NCBI GenBank assembly: GCA_022450045.1
Contig: JAKURD010000006.1
Span: 1 to 64,000, forward strand
Length of the DNA stretch: 64,000 bases
Direction: 5' to 3'
Source: Gracilimonas sp.
GTDB taxonomy: Bacteria > Bacteroidota > Rhodothermia > Balneolales > Balneolaceae
Part shown: piece by piece, positions 27,534 through 36,319 of the stretch
Position numbering within the stretch: position 1 is the first letter of the stretch
How the letters are laid out: every line of letters starts with the position of its first letter
Notes under the pieces: model-generated
The model's input: only the letters and a program-made list of their open reading frames with translations
Told to the model about the DNA's origin: nothing
Databases searched by the model: none
Program-made: the position numbers and the translations under genes

Positions 27534-28778
27534 ATGAAAAGGAATTATTATCTGGTAGGACTTATCGTATTAATATTTTTTGTTATTTCATTTTTAACAA
27601 ACATAATTGGTCCCCTTGTTCCCCAGATCATTGAGGATTTTGATCTAAGCCTTACCTTAGTAGCAATTTTACCATTTGCATTTTTCATAGCATATGGAGT
27701 TATGTCGATTCCATCAGGAATATTGATCGAACGTTTCGCGGAAAAGAAAGTCATGATAGCGGCATTTTTAGTAGCATTTTCCGGGGCACTACTTTTTGCT
27801 TTGTTTCCTCAATATTTAGTTGCTGTAGTTTCTTTATTCCTTATTGGTTCAGGTATGGCTATGCTTCAGGTAGCTATCAACCCACTCCTCAGGGTTTCGG
27901 GTGGTGAAGAAAATTTTGCTTTCAATTCAGTGATGGCGCAATTGTTTTTTGGGCTGGCTTCCTTTATTAGTCCGCTCGTTTATTCCTATTTAGTTCTTAA
28001 CATCGGTACTGAAGACATGGGGGCATTGCTCAGTTTACTTACTGAAATAGTTCCTGAGAGCTTGCCTTGGGTTTCATTATATTGGTTATTTGCATTTGTT
28101 TGTTTAGTAATGGTAGTTGTGATTGGAGCTTCTAAATTTCCGAAAGTGGAGAAAAAAGAAGACGAATTGATCGGTGCTTTTGAAACCCATTTAGAATTAT
28201 TGAAGAACAAGAAAGTAATCCTGTTCTTCTTTGGTATTTTCGCATATGTAGGTGCTGAGCAAGGGGTTGCGAACTGGATATCAGAATTCTTATCGACTTA
28301 TCATGGGTATGATCCTCAAACAACGGGAGCTTCGGTAGTATCCTGGTTCTGGGGAATGATGACTGCAGGTACTATACTTGGTTTATTCCTGCTAAAAATT
28401 ATGGACAGTAAAAAAGTGCTTATCCTCTTCACATCAGCCGTATTAATCTCACTCACTCTTTCTCTTTTCGGTAGTGGAGAGGTAGCACTTATTGCTTTTC
28501 CTGCCATAGGATTTTTTATAGCTGTAATGTGGCCTATCATATTTTCGTTGGCACTTAACTCAGTGGCTGAGCATCATGGAACTTTTTCAGGAATATTGGT
28601 TACCGGGATTGCCGGTGGTGCGGTTGTTCCACTTATCGTTGGTTCACTTGGAGATATATTTGGACTGAGAATCGGGATGCTATTCCTCTATATTTCATTT
28701 GGATACATACTGAGTATTGGATTTTGGGCCAAACCTCTTATCAGTAATAAGACCATTGAATTTGGGTCAAAAGAATGA
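27534..28778 (+). CDS. MFS sugar transporter (FucP/NagP-like)
   Basis: The 414-residue protein has twelve predicted membrane segments. The N-terminal half resembles the FucP/NagP sugar:proton symporters of Bacteroidota (FFVISFLTNIIGPLVPQIIEDF, GVMSIPSGILIERFAEKK, GSGMAMLQVAINPLLR). In this locus it most probably carries glucosamine or N-acetylglucosamine across the inner membrane to the ROK kinase encoded next. Specificity is inferred from context. Confidence 0.85.
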   Translation: MKRNYYLVGLIVLIFFVISFLTNIIGPLVPQIIEDFDLSLTLVAILPFAFFIAYGVMSIPSGILIERFAEKKVMIAAFLVAFSGALLFALFPQYLVAVVSLFLIGSGMAMLQVAINPLLRVSGGEENFAFNSVMAQLFFGLASFISPLVYSYLVLNIGTEDMGALLSLLTEIVPESLPWVSLYWLFAFVCLVMVVVIGASKFPKVEKKEDELIGAFETHLELLKNKKVILFFFGIFAYVGAEQGVANWISEFLSTYHGYDPQTTGASVVSWFWGMMTAGTILGLFLLKIMDSKKVLILFTSAVLISLTLSLFGSGEVALIAFPAIGFFIAVMWPIIFSLALNSVAEHHGTFSGILVTGIAGGAVVPLIVGSLGDIFGLRIGMLFLYISFGYILSIGFWAKPLISNKTIEFGSKE

Positions 28779-28815
28779 TGCTGATGTGCGTCAAAGATTT
28801 ATTTAATCAATCAGC

Positions 28816-29673
28816 ATGGATAAGATGGATCTGATAGGAATAGATTTAGGAGCTACCAATGTAAGGGTTGCACGTATTGTAAATAACAATATCATTTCCG
28901 TATCAACCGAAAAAATAGAAAACACGGCTTCACCTGAAAAGTTAATTAATCAGATCAGAATGCTTATTTCGAAAGAAATTGAGCCATCTGTGACCGCAAT
29001 TGGTATGGGAGTTCCAAGTGTGGTAGATGTTGAAGCCGGTATAGTTTATGATGTACAAAATATCCCATCATGGAAAGAAGTCCCTTTGAAAAAAATTCTT
29101 GAGAAGGACTTTGATAAACCTGTTTACATAAATAATGACGCAAATTGTTTTGTCTTAGGTGAAAAATACTTTGGTAAAGCTGGGGGAAGCTCTTCTGTCG
29201 CCGGTCTTATAATTGGAACCGGATTTGCAGCCGGACTTATTTTCAATGATAAACTGTACTCAGGCCCTAACTGTGGTGCCGGCGAAGTGGGAATGATGCC
29301 TTACCTGGGTTCGATTTATGAGCATTACTGTTCAGGACAATTTTTTGAAAAACAAAAAAATATAAAAGGGTCAAAACTTTTTGAACGTGCTTTAGAAAAT
29401 AATGAAGAAGCCCTGGAGGTTTACGAGGAATTTGGAATACATCTTGGGAATGCACTTAAGGCGGTTCTGTATGCATACGATCCGGAGCTCATTGTATTTG
29501 GGGGAGGAGTTCGTAAAGCCTATCCTTTTTTCAAGGATGCAATGTATAAATCACTATCAGACTTTGCCTATAAGAACTCTCTGGATAATTTAACTATAAC
29601 TGTTTCTGAACTGGATGAAATTGCTGTATTGGGTGCAGCAGCTCTTGTTTTAGATCATAAAACACACAATTGA
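28816..29673 (+). CDS. ROK-family sugar kinase
   Basis: The 285-residue protein has the ATP phosphate-1 motif IGIDLGATNVRVARI (about 6-20), the ROK substrate region NNDANCFVLGEKYFG with the catalytic Asp, and GTGFAAGLIFNDKLYSG. The GxGEVGMMP segment is followed by YEHYCSGQFF; the CxCGxxGCxE zinc cluster of many ROK proteins is reduced to one Cys. It probably phosphorylates glucosamine or GlcNAc to feed NagB. It starts 37 bases after the transporter. Confidence 0.88.
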   Translation: MDKMDLIGIDLGATNVRVARIVNNNIISVSTEKIENTASPEKLINQIRMLISKEIEPSVTAIGMGVPSVVDVEAGIVYDVQNIPSWKEVPLKKILEKDFDKPVYINNDANCFVLGEKYFGKAGGSSSVAGLIIGTGFAAGLIFNDKLYSGPNCGAGEVGMMPYLGSIYEHYCSGQFFEKQKNIKGSKLFERALENNEEALEVYEEFGIHLGNALKAVLYAYDPELIVFGGGVRKAYPFFKDAMYKSLSDFAYKNSLDNLTITVSELDEIAVLGAAALVLDHKTHN

Positions 29674-29685
29674 AAGGTAGTTTAA

Positions 29686-32373
29686 ATGCGTATTTCAAGA
29701 TTTGATATGAAGAAATTAAGTTTTTTATTCATGATTTCACTGATCATGATTACCGGTTGTAATGTTGTTAATGATTCAACAAAAATCCCTATTGAAGTAA
29801 AAAATAACATTCCGGGATCTCCGCAAGTTTTTGGTATTCCAGTTCCAAAAGGAGAACTTTTTTCCCCTGATCATGTTCGGATGTTGGATAACAATGGAAA
29901 TGAGATTCCATCTCAGATCACCAAAGTGAGTACCTGGGAACCCGCAGATAACAGCATTAAGTGGATGTGGGTATTTTTCTTTACCGATGAGGAAACAGAC
30001 TATACCGTAGAATATGGTCCGGAAGTACACAATAGTATGCACTATGACCAAATATTAACGGTTAAGAACAATCAACGTACTAATGGAGAAGTAACAGTTA
30101 ATACAGGCCCACTGCGTTTTGAAGTTAAGAAAGGGGAAGGGGGCGGCTTCTTTAATGCTCCAGCCGGAAGTGGTTTCCTTGATAAAGTTGAATTGGATAT
30201 TGATGAAGATGGCTTTACAGAAACCGATGTAATTGCTGAAGGTAAAGAGGGGCGAAGTTCGTTCCTTGATATTATAGATGGAATGGGGCTTGACAGATCT
30301 AAAGCTGTTGTTACAAGAACAGTTAAAGAATTAGGAAGTGGTCCATTACATGCAATTATTCGTGTAGAAGGGGAGTATCAATATGGCCGTGAAGACAATA
30401 ATACAGCTCCTTTTATAACCCGTATTCATACCTATGCAGGGAAAAGCTATATAAAAGTTCAACACACATTTGTTTATACCGGAATTCCTGATAATCATAG
30501 TGTTCCCAGTGGCCAATATGAGGCTATTGCAACTCAAAATGGTATTGTCATAGATGAAGGTGAACTTTCCAAAGACGAAGGGTTTATAGAACCAGATGAT
30601 CAAATAGCGGCTGCCGGACTATCACTGAAGTATAATTTGTCTGATAATAAGACGGTGACGACTTCTTATTATGATGGCAAATGGTGGGATACAAGTAGCA
30701 GTCAATTTGTACAGAGTTCATTAAATGATGAGGCATCGGTACTGCAAACGGGACCCAATCCATCTCAAATTCCGCCATTGGCCAACTCTTCAGCTGAGCA
30801 AAGATTACAGAATGTATTTAATTCTATGATCAAAATAGATGACGAAACTGATATTAATGCTGAAAGAGCGGCTGGTTGGATAGATCTTTCGGATGAAAAA
30901 TGGGGCATCATGGTTGGTTTTAAGAGTTTCTTTGAAGAATACCCCAAAGAGATTAAAATTGAAGAGGAACAAGAAGAGATAACAGCTTACATATGGACGC
31001 CGTCTGTTGAGCCGCAAAGTTTCGCAAGAAAAGATCTCGAGAATGATAGTGGAATGATTGCAAACTTTGCTCAAGGTTTAGCAAAGACAACAGAAATGGT
31101 TTTCTATTTTCATAAAAAAAGTACATCGGCTGACGTAGAGCAAACTGCAAAAATGTTCTTGGATGGCTCTGTTACTCATGCAGATCCGGATTGGTACGCT
31201 AAAAGTGAAGCTTTTGGAAAACTATCTGCTCAGAAGGAAAAGTTTGCTTCGTACGAAAGGGGACTGGATTATAAATTTCAATGGATGAAATTTAATCAGG
31301 AGTGGGAACCTTGGTATGGTATGCTTAACTACGGTGATAATTTGACTTATTACTACGGGAATGAGTGGAGCCAGTGGACAAACAATGAACCGGGTAACGA
31401 TTACATGTGGTGGTTACAATTTATAAGAACCGGTAATCCTACCTATCATAAAATAGCACAAGCAGCAAGTATGCATACTATGGATGTAGATAACATTCAC
31501 TGGCCTAAAGATCCTGTTTACATTGGTGATACAAACGAATCGTTACACTATTTTCAAAGTTTAGAGGAGCCTGAAGGGTCACCATATGTTGGAATGGGAA
31601 GAAGGCACGCAGATCAGCACTATAGTTCATTATTGAGTGCTCATGTATGGGTCCCTGGGTGGATTGCATCCTACTATCTTGATGCCAATCACCGGGGCTT
31701 GGAAGTAGCTATGCAAACAGGTGACTATTACGTGAAAAGAGTATTTGGAGGTCATGGATTGAGAGGCCGGCGGCTGTACTTATCAGTTTGGAATTTAGCT
31801 GAGATTTATGACGCTACAAAAATGGATGTATATGGTGATGAACTGAGAGACAGGGTAAACATAATGCTTGAATTACAGCATCACCCGGATCAAGGAGGGG
31901 AGATTGTTATTAACAGATATGGCTACTCACAAGTTTATGTGACCAATGGTCTCAGAAAGTATGTTCAACTAACAGATGATGAAGAAGCCAAAAATGCCAT
32001 GATTGATCATGCAAGAAGACTAAGAGACGTGCCTCCGTATAATCACGACATGGAGTCCTACTTGTCATCAATCAGTAGTTTGGTTCTTGGATATGAATAT
32101 TCCGGGGAGCCAAGTTTCTTAGAGGAAGCTGTTGATCGTGCTCAATACTTGAAAACCGATGAGTTGGTACAAGAATTTGGTTCGTATGAAAATCAAAAGA
32201 TACTTGCAGAAGCGTTAGAAGAGGCGAGTAACTTTCCAAAGGACCCGGGTGCAAGGAGACCTCCGATCTGGCAAATAACAAATGGCCTGAGAATATTTGG
32301 CTGGACAAGTATTTATAATGTCCCCTATTTAGAATATTGGATGGAGAAAGAAAATTATCCGGCTGAGAGATAA
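29686..32373 (+). CDS. PcRGLX/YetA-like (RIFT-barrel) lipoprotein
   Basis: The 895-residue lipoprotein has the lipobox LIMITGC and a start supported by AAAGG nine bases upstream; an ATG at 29707 is an alternative. The first 150 residues (IPIEVKNNIPGSPQVFGIPVP, RMLDNNGNEIPSQITKVSTW) match the N-terminal RIFT barrel of PcRGLX/YetA-like exo-acting polysaccharide lyases. The centre resembles the associated beta-sandwich, and the C-terminus, rich in helices with Trp and Tyr, resembles an alpha/alpha barrel. Known relatives act on rhamnogalacturonan-type glycans. In an amino-sugar locus it may cut a mixed uronate/amino-sugar chain, but that is inference. Confidence 0.7.
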   Translation: MRISRFDMKKLSFLFMISLIMITGCNVVNDSTKIPIEVKNNIPGSPQVFGIPVPKGELFSPDHVRMLDNNGNEIPSQITKVSTWEPADNSIKWMWVFFFTDEETDYTVEYGPEVHNSMHYDQILTVKNNQRTNGEVTVNTGPLRFEVKKGEGGGFFNAPAGSGFLDKVELDIDEDGFTETDVIAEGKEGRSSFLDIIDGMGLDRSKAVVTRTVKELGSGPLHAIIRVEGEYQYGREDNNTAPFITRIHTYAGKSYIKVQHTFVYTGIPDNHSVPSGQYEAIATQNGIVIDEGELSKDEGFIEPDDQIAAAGLSLKYNLSDNKTVTTSYYDGKWWDTSSSQFVQSSLNDEASVLQTGPNPSQIPPLANSSAEQRLQNVFNSMIKIDDETDINAERAAGWIDLSDEKWGIMVGFKSFFEEYPKEIKIEEEQEEITAYIWTPSVEPQSFARKDLENDSGMIANFAQGLAKTTEMVFYFHKKSTSADVEQTAKMFLDGSVTHADPDWYAKSEAFGKLSAQKEKFASYERGLDYKFQWMKFNQEWEPWYGMLNYGDNLTYYYGNEWSQWTNNEPGNDYMWWLQFIRTGNPTYHKIAQAASMHTMDVDNIHWPKDPVYIGDTNESLHYFQSLEEPEGSPYVGMGRRHADQHYSSLLSAHVWVPGWIASYYLDANHRGLEVAMQTGDYYVKRVFGGHGLRGRRLYLSVWNLAEIYDATKMDVYGDELRDRVNIMLELQHHPDQGGEIVINRYGYSQVYVTNGLRKYVQLTDDEEAKNAMIDHARRLRDVPPYNHDMESYLSSISSLVLGYEYSGEPSFLEEAVDRAQYLKTDELVQEFGSYENQKILAEALEEASNFPKDPGARRPPIWQITNGLRIFGWTSIYNVPYLEYWMEKENYPAER

Positions 32374-32385
32374 GTTTTAATTTTT

Positions 32386-33861
32386 ATGATAAAAAGTAAC
32401 ATTAGTAATTTAGGTAAACACTTAGGATTAATTGGTGGAATAGTAGTATTAATACTACTAATGCTGACTCCAACCCCTGAAGGCTTATCTGATGAGGCAT
32501 GGAGAACGGCTGCAATAACAATATTAATGGGGATATGGTGGTTAACGGAAGCCATTCCCATATTTGTAACAGCACTACTGCCAATAGTTTTATTTCCAAT
32601 ATTTGGTGTTACCACTATCTCTGAGGCTACATCGCCTTATGCTAATCCACTTATCTTTTTATTTATGGGGGGCTTTATAATAGCCCTGGCCATGGAGAAG
32701 TGGAATCTTCACAAACGGATTGCAATTAGCATCGTCAGTTTTGTTGGGATTAAACCATCTTCTATCATCATAGGATTTATCATAGCATCTGCATTTTTAA
32801 GTATGTGGGTTAGTAACACTGCTACAGCCATAATGATGCTGCCAATAGCTATGTCAATTTTAGAGTTGGTAGATAGAGATGAAAGCTCTGATAAGATAAA
32901 TTTTGAGATCGTACTTATTCTATGTATTGCTTATGCATGCAATATTGGAGGAATGGGGACACTCATTGGGACGCCTCCCAATGCTTTGTTAGCTGGATTT
33001 GTCCTTGAAAACTATGGCATTGAGATCACCTTTTTTGACTGGATGCTGGTAGGGGTTCCAATAGTTGTTTTATCACTCCCACTTATGTATTTGGTTCTCA
33101 CAAAGGTGATCTATCCAATTAAAATAAAGATATTGCCAGGTGGCAGAGAACTCATTCAAAGGCAGATGAATGAATTAGGTTTGATGTCCTCTGAGGAGAA
33201 AAAAGTTGCAGCAGTTTTTTTAGGTGTGGCTTTACTTTGGATATTCAGGCCATTTCTTTCAAATTATATTCCGGGTATTTCAGATGCCGGTATTGCAATT
33301 GCAGCATCTATAATTCTTTTTATAATTCCTTCCGACCTTAAGAATAATGTATTTCTTCTGAAATGGTCGGATACCAAACGTTTACCATGGGGTGTATTAA
33401 TTCTTTTTGGAGGCGGATTGAGTATGGCGTCTGCTATTAGTTCTACAGGTTTGGCAACCTGGATTGGAAATGGAATAGGAGCACTGGATACCTGGCCAAT
33501 ATTGTTGATCATTTTTATAGTGATATCGCTTATCATCTTTTTGACAGAGATGACAAGCAATACGGCATCTACGGCTGCTTTTTTACCTATATTGGCCTCA
33601 GTTGCCATTGGTTTAGGGGAGAATCCATTGCTGCTTGCTATCCCTACTGTATTGGGAGCTAGCTGTGCTTTCATGCTTCCTGTAGCAACGCCCCCTAATG
33701 CCATTGTTTATGGAAGTGGAAAGATCTCCATTCCTGAAATGGCCAAAGCCGGTTTTTGGCTAAATATTTTATTTGTACTGTTATTAACATTGGCCTCATA
33801 TACCATCATTGGCCTTGTGTTTGGAATTGAAATTGGGGTATTACCTGATTGGGCCATCTAA
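32386..33861 (+). CDS. DASS-family (SLC13-like) anion:sodium symporter
   Basis: The 491-residue polytopic protein has the two repeated DASS motifs: SMWVSNTATAIMMLPIAMSI (about 140-160, with the Ser-Asn-Thr signature) and TEMTSNTASTAAFLPILASV (about 385-405). GTLIGTPPNALLAGF and VATPPNAIVYGSGKISIPEM are the associated hairpin partners. Members import dicarboxylates, citrate or sulfate with sodium. It starts 12 bases after the lipoprotein gene, so it closes the catabolic operon. A carboxylate product of the glycan is a possible cargo. Confidence 0.88.
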   Translation: MIKSNISNLGKHLGLIGGIVVLILLMLTPTPEGLSDEAWRTAAITILMGIWWLTEAIPIFVTALLPIVLFPIFGVTTISEATSPYANPLIFLFMGGFIIALAMEKWNLHKRIAISIVSFVGIKPSSIIIGFIIASAFLSMWVSNTATAIMMLPIAMSILELVDRDESSDKINFEIVLILCIAYACNIGGMGTLIGTPPNALLAGFVLENYGIEITFFDWMLVGVPIVVLSLPLMYLVLTKVIYPIKIKILPGGRELIQRQMNELGLMSSEEKKVAAVFLGVALLWIFRPFLSNYIPGISDAGIAIAASIILFIIPSDLKNNVFLLKWSDTKRLPWGVLILFGGGLSMASAISSTGLATWIGNGIGALDTWPILLIIFIVISLIIFLTEMTSNTASTAAFLPILASVAIGLGENPLLLAIPTVLGASCAFMLPVATPPNAIVYGSGKISIPEMAKAGFWLNILFVLLLTLASYTIIGLVFGIEIGVLPDWAI

Positions 33862-33880
33862 TGTGGAAGCATAACTAAGC

Positions 33881-34447
33881 TTAAATAACTCTTCGAGCCG
33901 CCAAATAGGTTTCCTCCCAAAAGGGATGGTCGAGAGCCGAAATTTTTACTCCCTCTGAAGTGGATGCATGAAGAAATTCATTTCGGTTTACCATCACTCC
34001 CACGTGATAGGTGCGGCGACCGGTTTTAAAGAATACCATGTCGCCTGTTTCAATTTGTTCTTTTCTTACAGGGTCCCCAAACTGAAGCTGTTCTAAGGTA
34101 GTACGCGGAATTAATTTCGATAAGTAATCTTCAAAAACAACCTGCATAAAGGCCGAACAGTCAATGCCGGTGTACCCGGTTCCTCCTAATAAATAAGGAA
34201 CTCCTTTCCAGTCATTGAAAGCAAGCTGAAGGAATTCCTGTCGCTCTTGAATCTCCGGAGCTGCCGTTTTATCAACTTCAGGTACACGAGAACTACTTTC
34301 CATAGTCCCAGAAGGTTCAGAAGTTACATTAGTGGGTTCTTCTTCCCAGGGAACAGTGCCCCTCTTGACCGTTCCACAGGCTGAAAAAATCCCTGTCGCC
34401 AAAATAATTAGCAACGCTTTTTGTATGATGATACCGTCTGATTTCAT
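33881..34447 (-). CDS. NlpC/P60-family cell-wall peptidase lipoprotein
   Basis: The 188-residue protein has a lipoprotein signal (lipobox IFSAC) and a C-terminal NlpC/P60 domain (about 75-188). The catalytic Cys is in GIDCSAFMQ, the His in YHVGVMVN and the third polar residue in FLHAST. It should cleave peptidoglycan stem peptides in the periplasm. It converges with the DASS gene and diverges from pdxJ, 72 bases away. Confidence 0.92.
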   Translation of the reverse strand: MKSDGIIIQKALLIILATGIFSACGTVKRGTVPWEEEPTNVTSEPSGTMESSSRVPEVDKTAAPEIQERQEFLQLAFNDWKGVPYLLGGTGYTGIDCSAFMQVVFEDYLSKLIPRTTLEQLQFGDPVRKEQIETGDMVFFKTGRRTYHVGVMVNRNEFLHASTSEGVKISALDHPFWEETYLAARRVI

Positions 34448-34519
34448 TGTCTGTAAATATAAGCGGATATGCTTACTTTTGAAGTGGAATTACTGAATTT
34501 AAAAACGCCGGTTATTTAA

Positions 34520-35245
34520 ATGAAATTACTCGTCAATATTGATCATGTAGCAACTTTGAGAAATGCGAGGGGAGAAGGCTATCCTGACCCCATCGAAGCA
34601 GCCCGGGTTTGTGAGGAAGCCGGAGCCGCAGGGATCGTATTTCACTTGCGGGGCGATCGCCGCCATATTCGGGATGAAGACGTGTACAGGCTGAAAGATA
34701 GCGTACGTGGAAAACTGGATTTTGAGATGGCCGCCTCCGATGAGATGCTCCAAATTTGCACCAAAGTAGATCCTCATTTATGTACGTTTGTTCCTGAGGG
34801 AAGGGAAGAACTAACCACCGAGGGCGGACTCAAAATGGAAACCGTTTTTGATGATTTTAAAAACCGGGTATTCCCAAAGCTTAGGGAAACTGATATTGAG
34901 ATCAGCTTATTTTTGGATCCTAACCCCGAAGATATTCAGCTTGCTCACGAATTGGGAACGGATGCCATTGAATTGCACACCGGAACTTTTGCCAATGCTT
35001 CTGAAGGAAAAAAACAGCATGAACTCACCCGACTCCGAAAGGCGGCCAAACTAATTAATGAGTTGGGAATGAAAGCAAATGCCGGGCATGGGTTGAATTT
35101 AGAGAATCTGCCGGATTTACTCGAAACCGTACCACATTTGAATGAAGTAAGTATTGGCCATGCGCTCATCAGCAAATCTATTTATTGGGGACTGGAGCGA
35201 ACCGTGAAAGCATACTTGGATATCATTGAGGATTTTTATGGGTGA
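34520..35245 (+). CDS. pdxJ: Pyridoxine 5'-phosphate synthase
   Basis: PdxJ condenses 3-amino-2-oxopropyl phosphate with deoxyxylulose-5-phosphate to make pyridoxine 5'-phosphate. The 241-residue TIM-barrel protein starts with the family signature LLVNIDHVATLRNARG and keeps FHLRGDRRHIRDEDV, IELHTGTFA and NAGHGLNLENL (phosphate binding). Full length. Its stop overlaps the open frame upstream of the next gene. Confidence 0.97.
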   Translation: MKLLVNIDHVATLRNARGEGYPDPIEAARVCEEAGAAGIVFHLRGDRRHIRDEDVYRLKDSVRGKLDFEMAASDEMLQICTKVDPHLCTFVPEGREELTTEGGLKMETVFDDFKNRVFPKLRETDIEISLFLDPNPEDIQLAHELGTDAIELHTGTFANASEGKKQHELTRLRKAAKLINELGMKANAGHGLNLENLPDLLETVPHLNEVSIGHALISKSIYWGLERTVKAYLDIIEDFYG

Positions 35246-35255
35246 GGGAACATTC

Positions 35256-35315
35256 AATAACCAATAACCAATATTCAATACGGAATGATCAAGTTATAAT
35301 TGGTTATTGGTTATT
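35256..35315. repeat. Intergenic inverted repeat built from AATAACC units
   Basis: The perfect 17-bp arms AATAACCAATAACCAAT (35256-35272) and ATTGGTTATTGGTTATT (35299-35315) surround a 26-base loop; a further GGTTATT follows. It lies between pdxJ and the GntR gene and can fold as a hairpin, possibly stopping pdxJ transcription. It is one of several low-complexity dyads in intergenic spaces of this window. Confidence 0.8.
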
Positions 35316-35358
35316 GGTTATTCAAAACTCTGCAATAAACAAAAGGAACAGAATTTTT

Positions 35359-36252
35359 TTGAAAACCTCCGCCAAACATATTGCTGACCGAATTCGCCTG
35401 ATGATTGCTACCAAGCAGTTTCAGGTGGGAGAGATATTACCATCTACCCGGGAATTGGGACAACAGCTGGAAGCCAGTTTTCATACTGTGAGAAAGGCCT
35501 ATCACATTTTGGAAGATGAAGGATTGATCCTGGGCGAGCAGGGACGCGGTTTTACGGTAAAGAATCAGAACACACTGCTTGATAAGTCTGCACGGCTGGA
35601 GGTTGGAGGTGAAAAAGTGCAGGCTCTGGTGGAAGAACTCATTGGCTACGGACTGGATGAATCTGAGATCGAGTTGTTGTTTCAGGAGCAGCTTGGTTTT
35701 ATGGAATGGCCCGACCGTATTCAAACATGTGCCAGCGTGGGAGAAAATCATGAAGTGGCAAAAATGCTTTCTGATGCAATCAAAAAACAGGTAGGGGTTA
35801 AAAGTCAGGTGATCAGTGCTGATGAATACGAAAGTGCAGCCAAATACGATGCATTGTTTGTACCGATTCACCTGATGAGTAATTTTCGAAGCCTTCGTGA
35901 GAGCCTGCTTATCATCCCCATTGTGTACGACTACGACCCGGATATTTTACTCAATATGGTGGATCGGGCTGCGATAGCTACCATTGGGTTGGTGACTGGA
36001 TCGGAGGATTCCATTCCCAAGATCATTGAGGAACTAAAGAGATCGATTCATTTTGAAGGATCATTTGTAGCCGGAACCATTTATGGAAAATCATTACCGC
36101 TTTTTGTTCGCGAATCAGATCTTATCTTATACACACCGGAAAGTGCGCGATTGGTAGAGCAGAAAGTCCCTGAAAAAAGCCGGCTGCGACTTGAATATTT
36201 ACTCTCAGAAAAAAGCTCCGAGATGATTCGAGCTGAATTGTGGGATCAGTGA
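35359..36252 (+). CDS. GntR-family transcriptional regulator
   Basis: The winged helix-turn-helix is at residues about 1-75 from the TTG at 35359: HIADRIRLMIATKQFQVGEI, LPSTRELGQQLEASFHTVRKAYHIL, LEDEGLILGEQGRGFTV. The frame is open back to 35242, but that part is made from the intergenic inverted repeat, so I take the TTG (AAGGA at 35343) as start, giving 297 residues. The C-terminal 200 residues lack an obvious FCD, UTRA or aminotransferase match and may be a novel effector domain with a Rossmann-like look. Target genes unknown; the helicase follows on the same strand. Confidence 0.8.
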   Translation: MKTSAKHIADRIRLMIATKQFQVGEILPSTRELGQQLEASFHTVRKAYHILEDEGLILGEQGRGFTVKNQNTLLDKSARLEVGGEKVQALVEELIGYGLDESEIELLFQEQLGFMEWPDRIQTCASVGENHEVAKMLSDAIKKQVGVKSQVISADEYESAAKYDALFVPIHLMSNFRSLRESLLIIPIVYDYDPDILLNMVDRAAIATIGLVTGSEDSIPKIIEELKRSIHFEGSFVAGTIYGKSLPLFVRESDLILYTPESARLVEQKVPEKSRLRLEYLLSEKSSEMIRAELWDQ

Positions 36253-36272
36253 AATTATAAATTATAAATTAT

Positions 36273-36304
36273 GGATTTTGAATGTTGAATTAGATTCAAA
36301 ATCC
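36273..36304. repeat. Intergenic dyad GGATTTTGAAT / ATTCAAAATCC
   Basis: The perfect 11-bp arms (36273-36283, 36294-36304) with a 10-base loop lie just after the GntR gene, preceded by a run of AATTATA units. The most upstream possible start of the helicase (TTG at 36278) lies inside this dyad, which argues against that start. Confidence 0.75.
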
Positions 36305-36319
36305 AACATTTCAATTATT

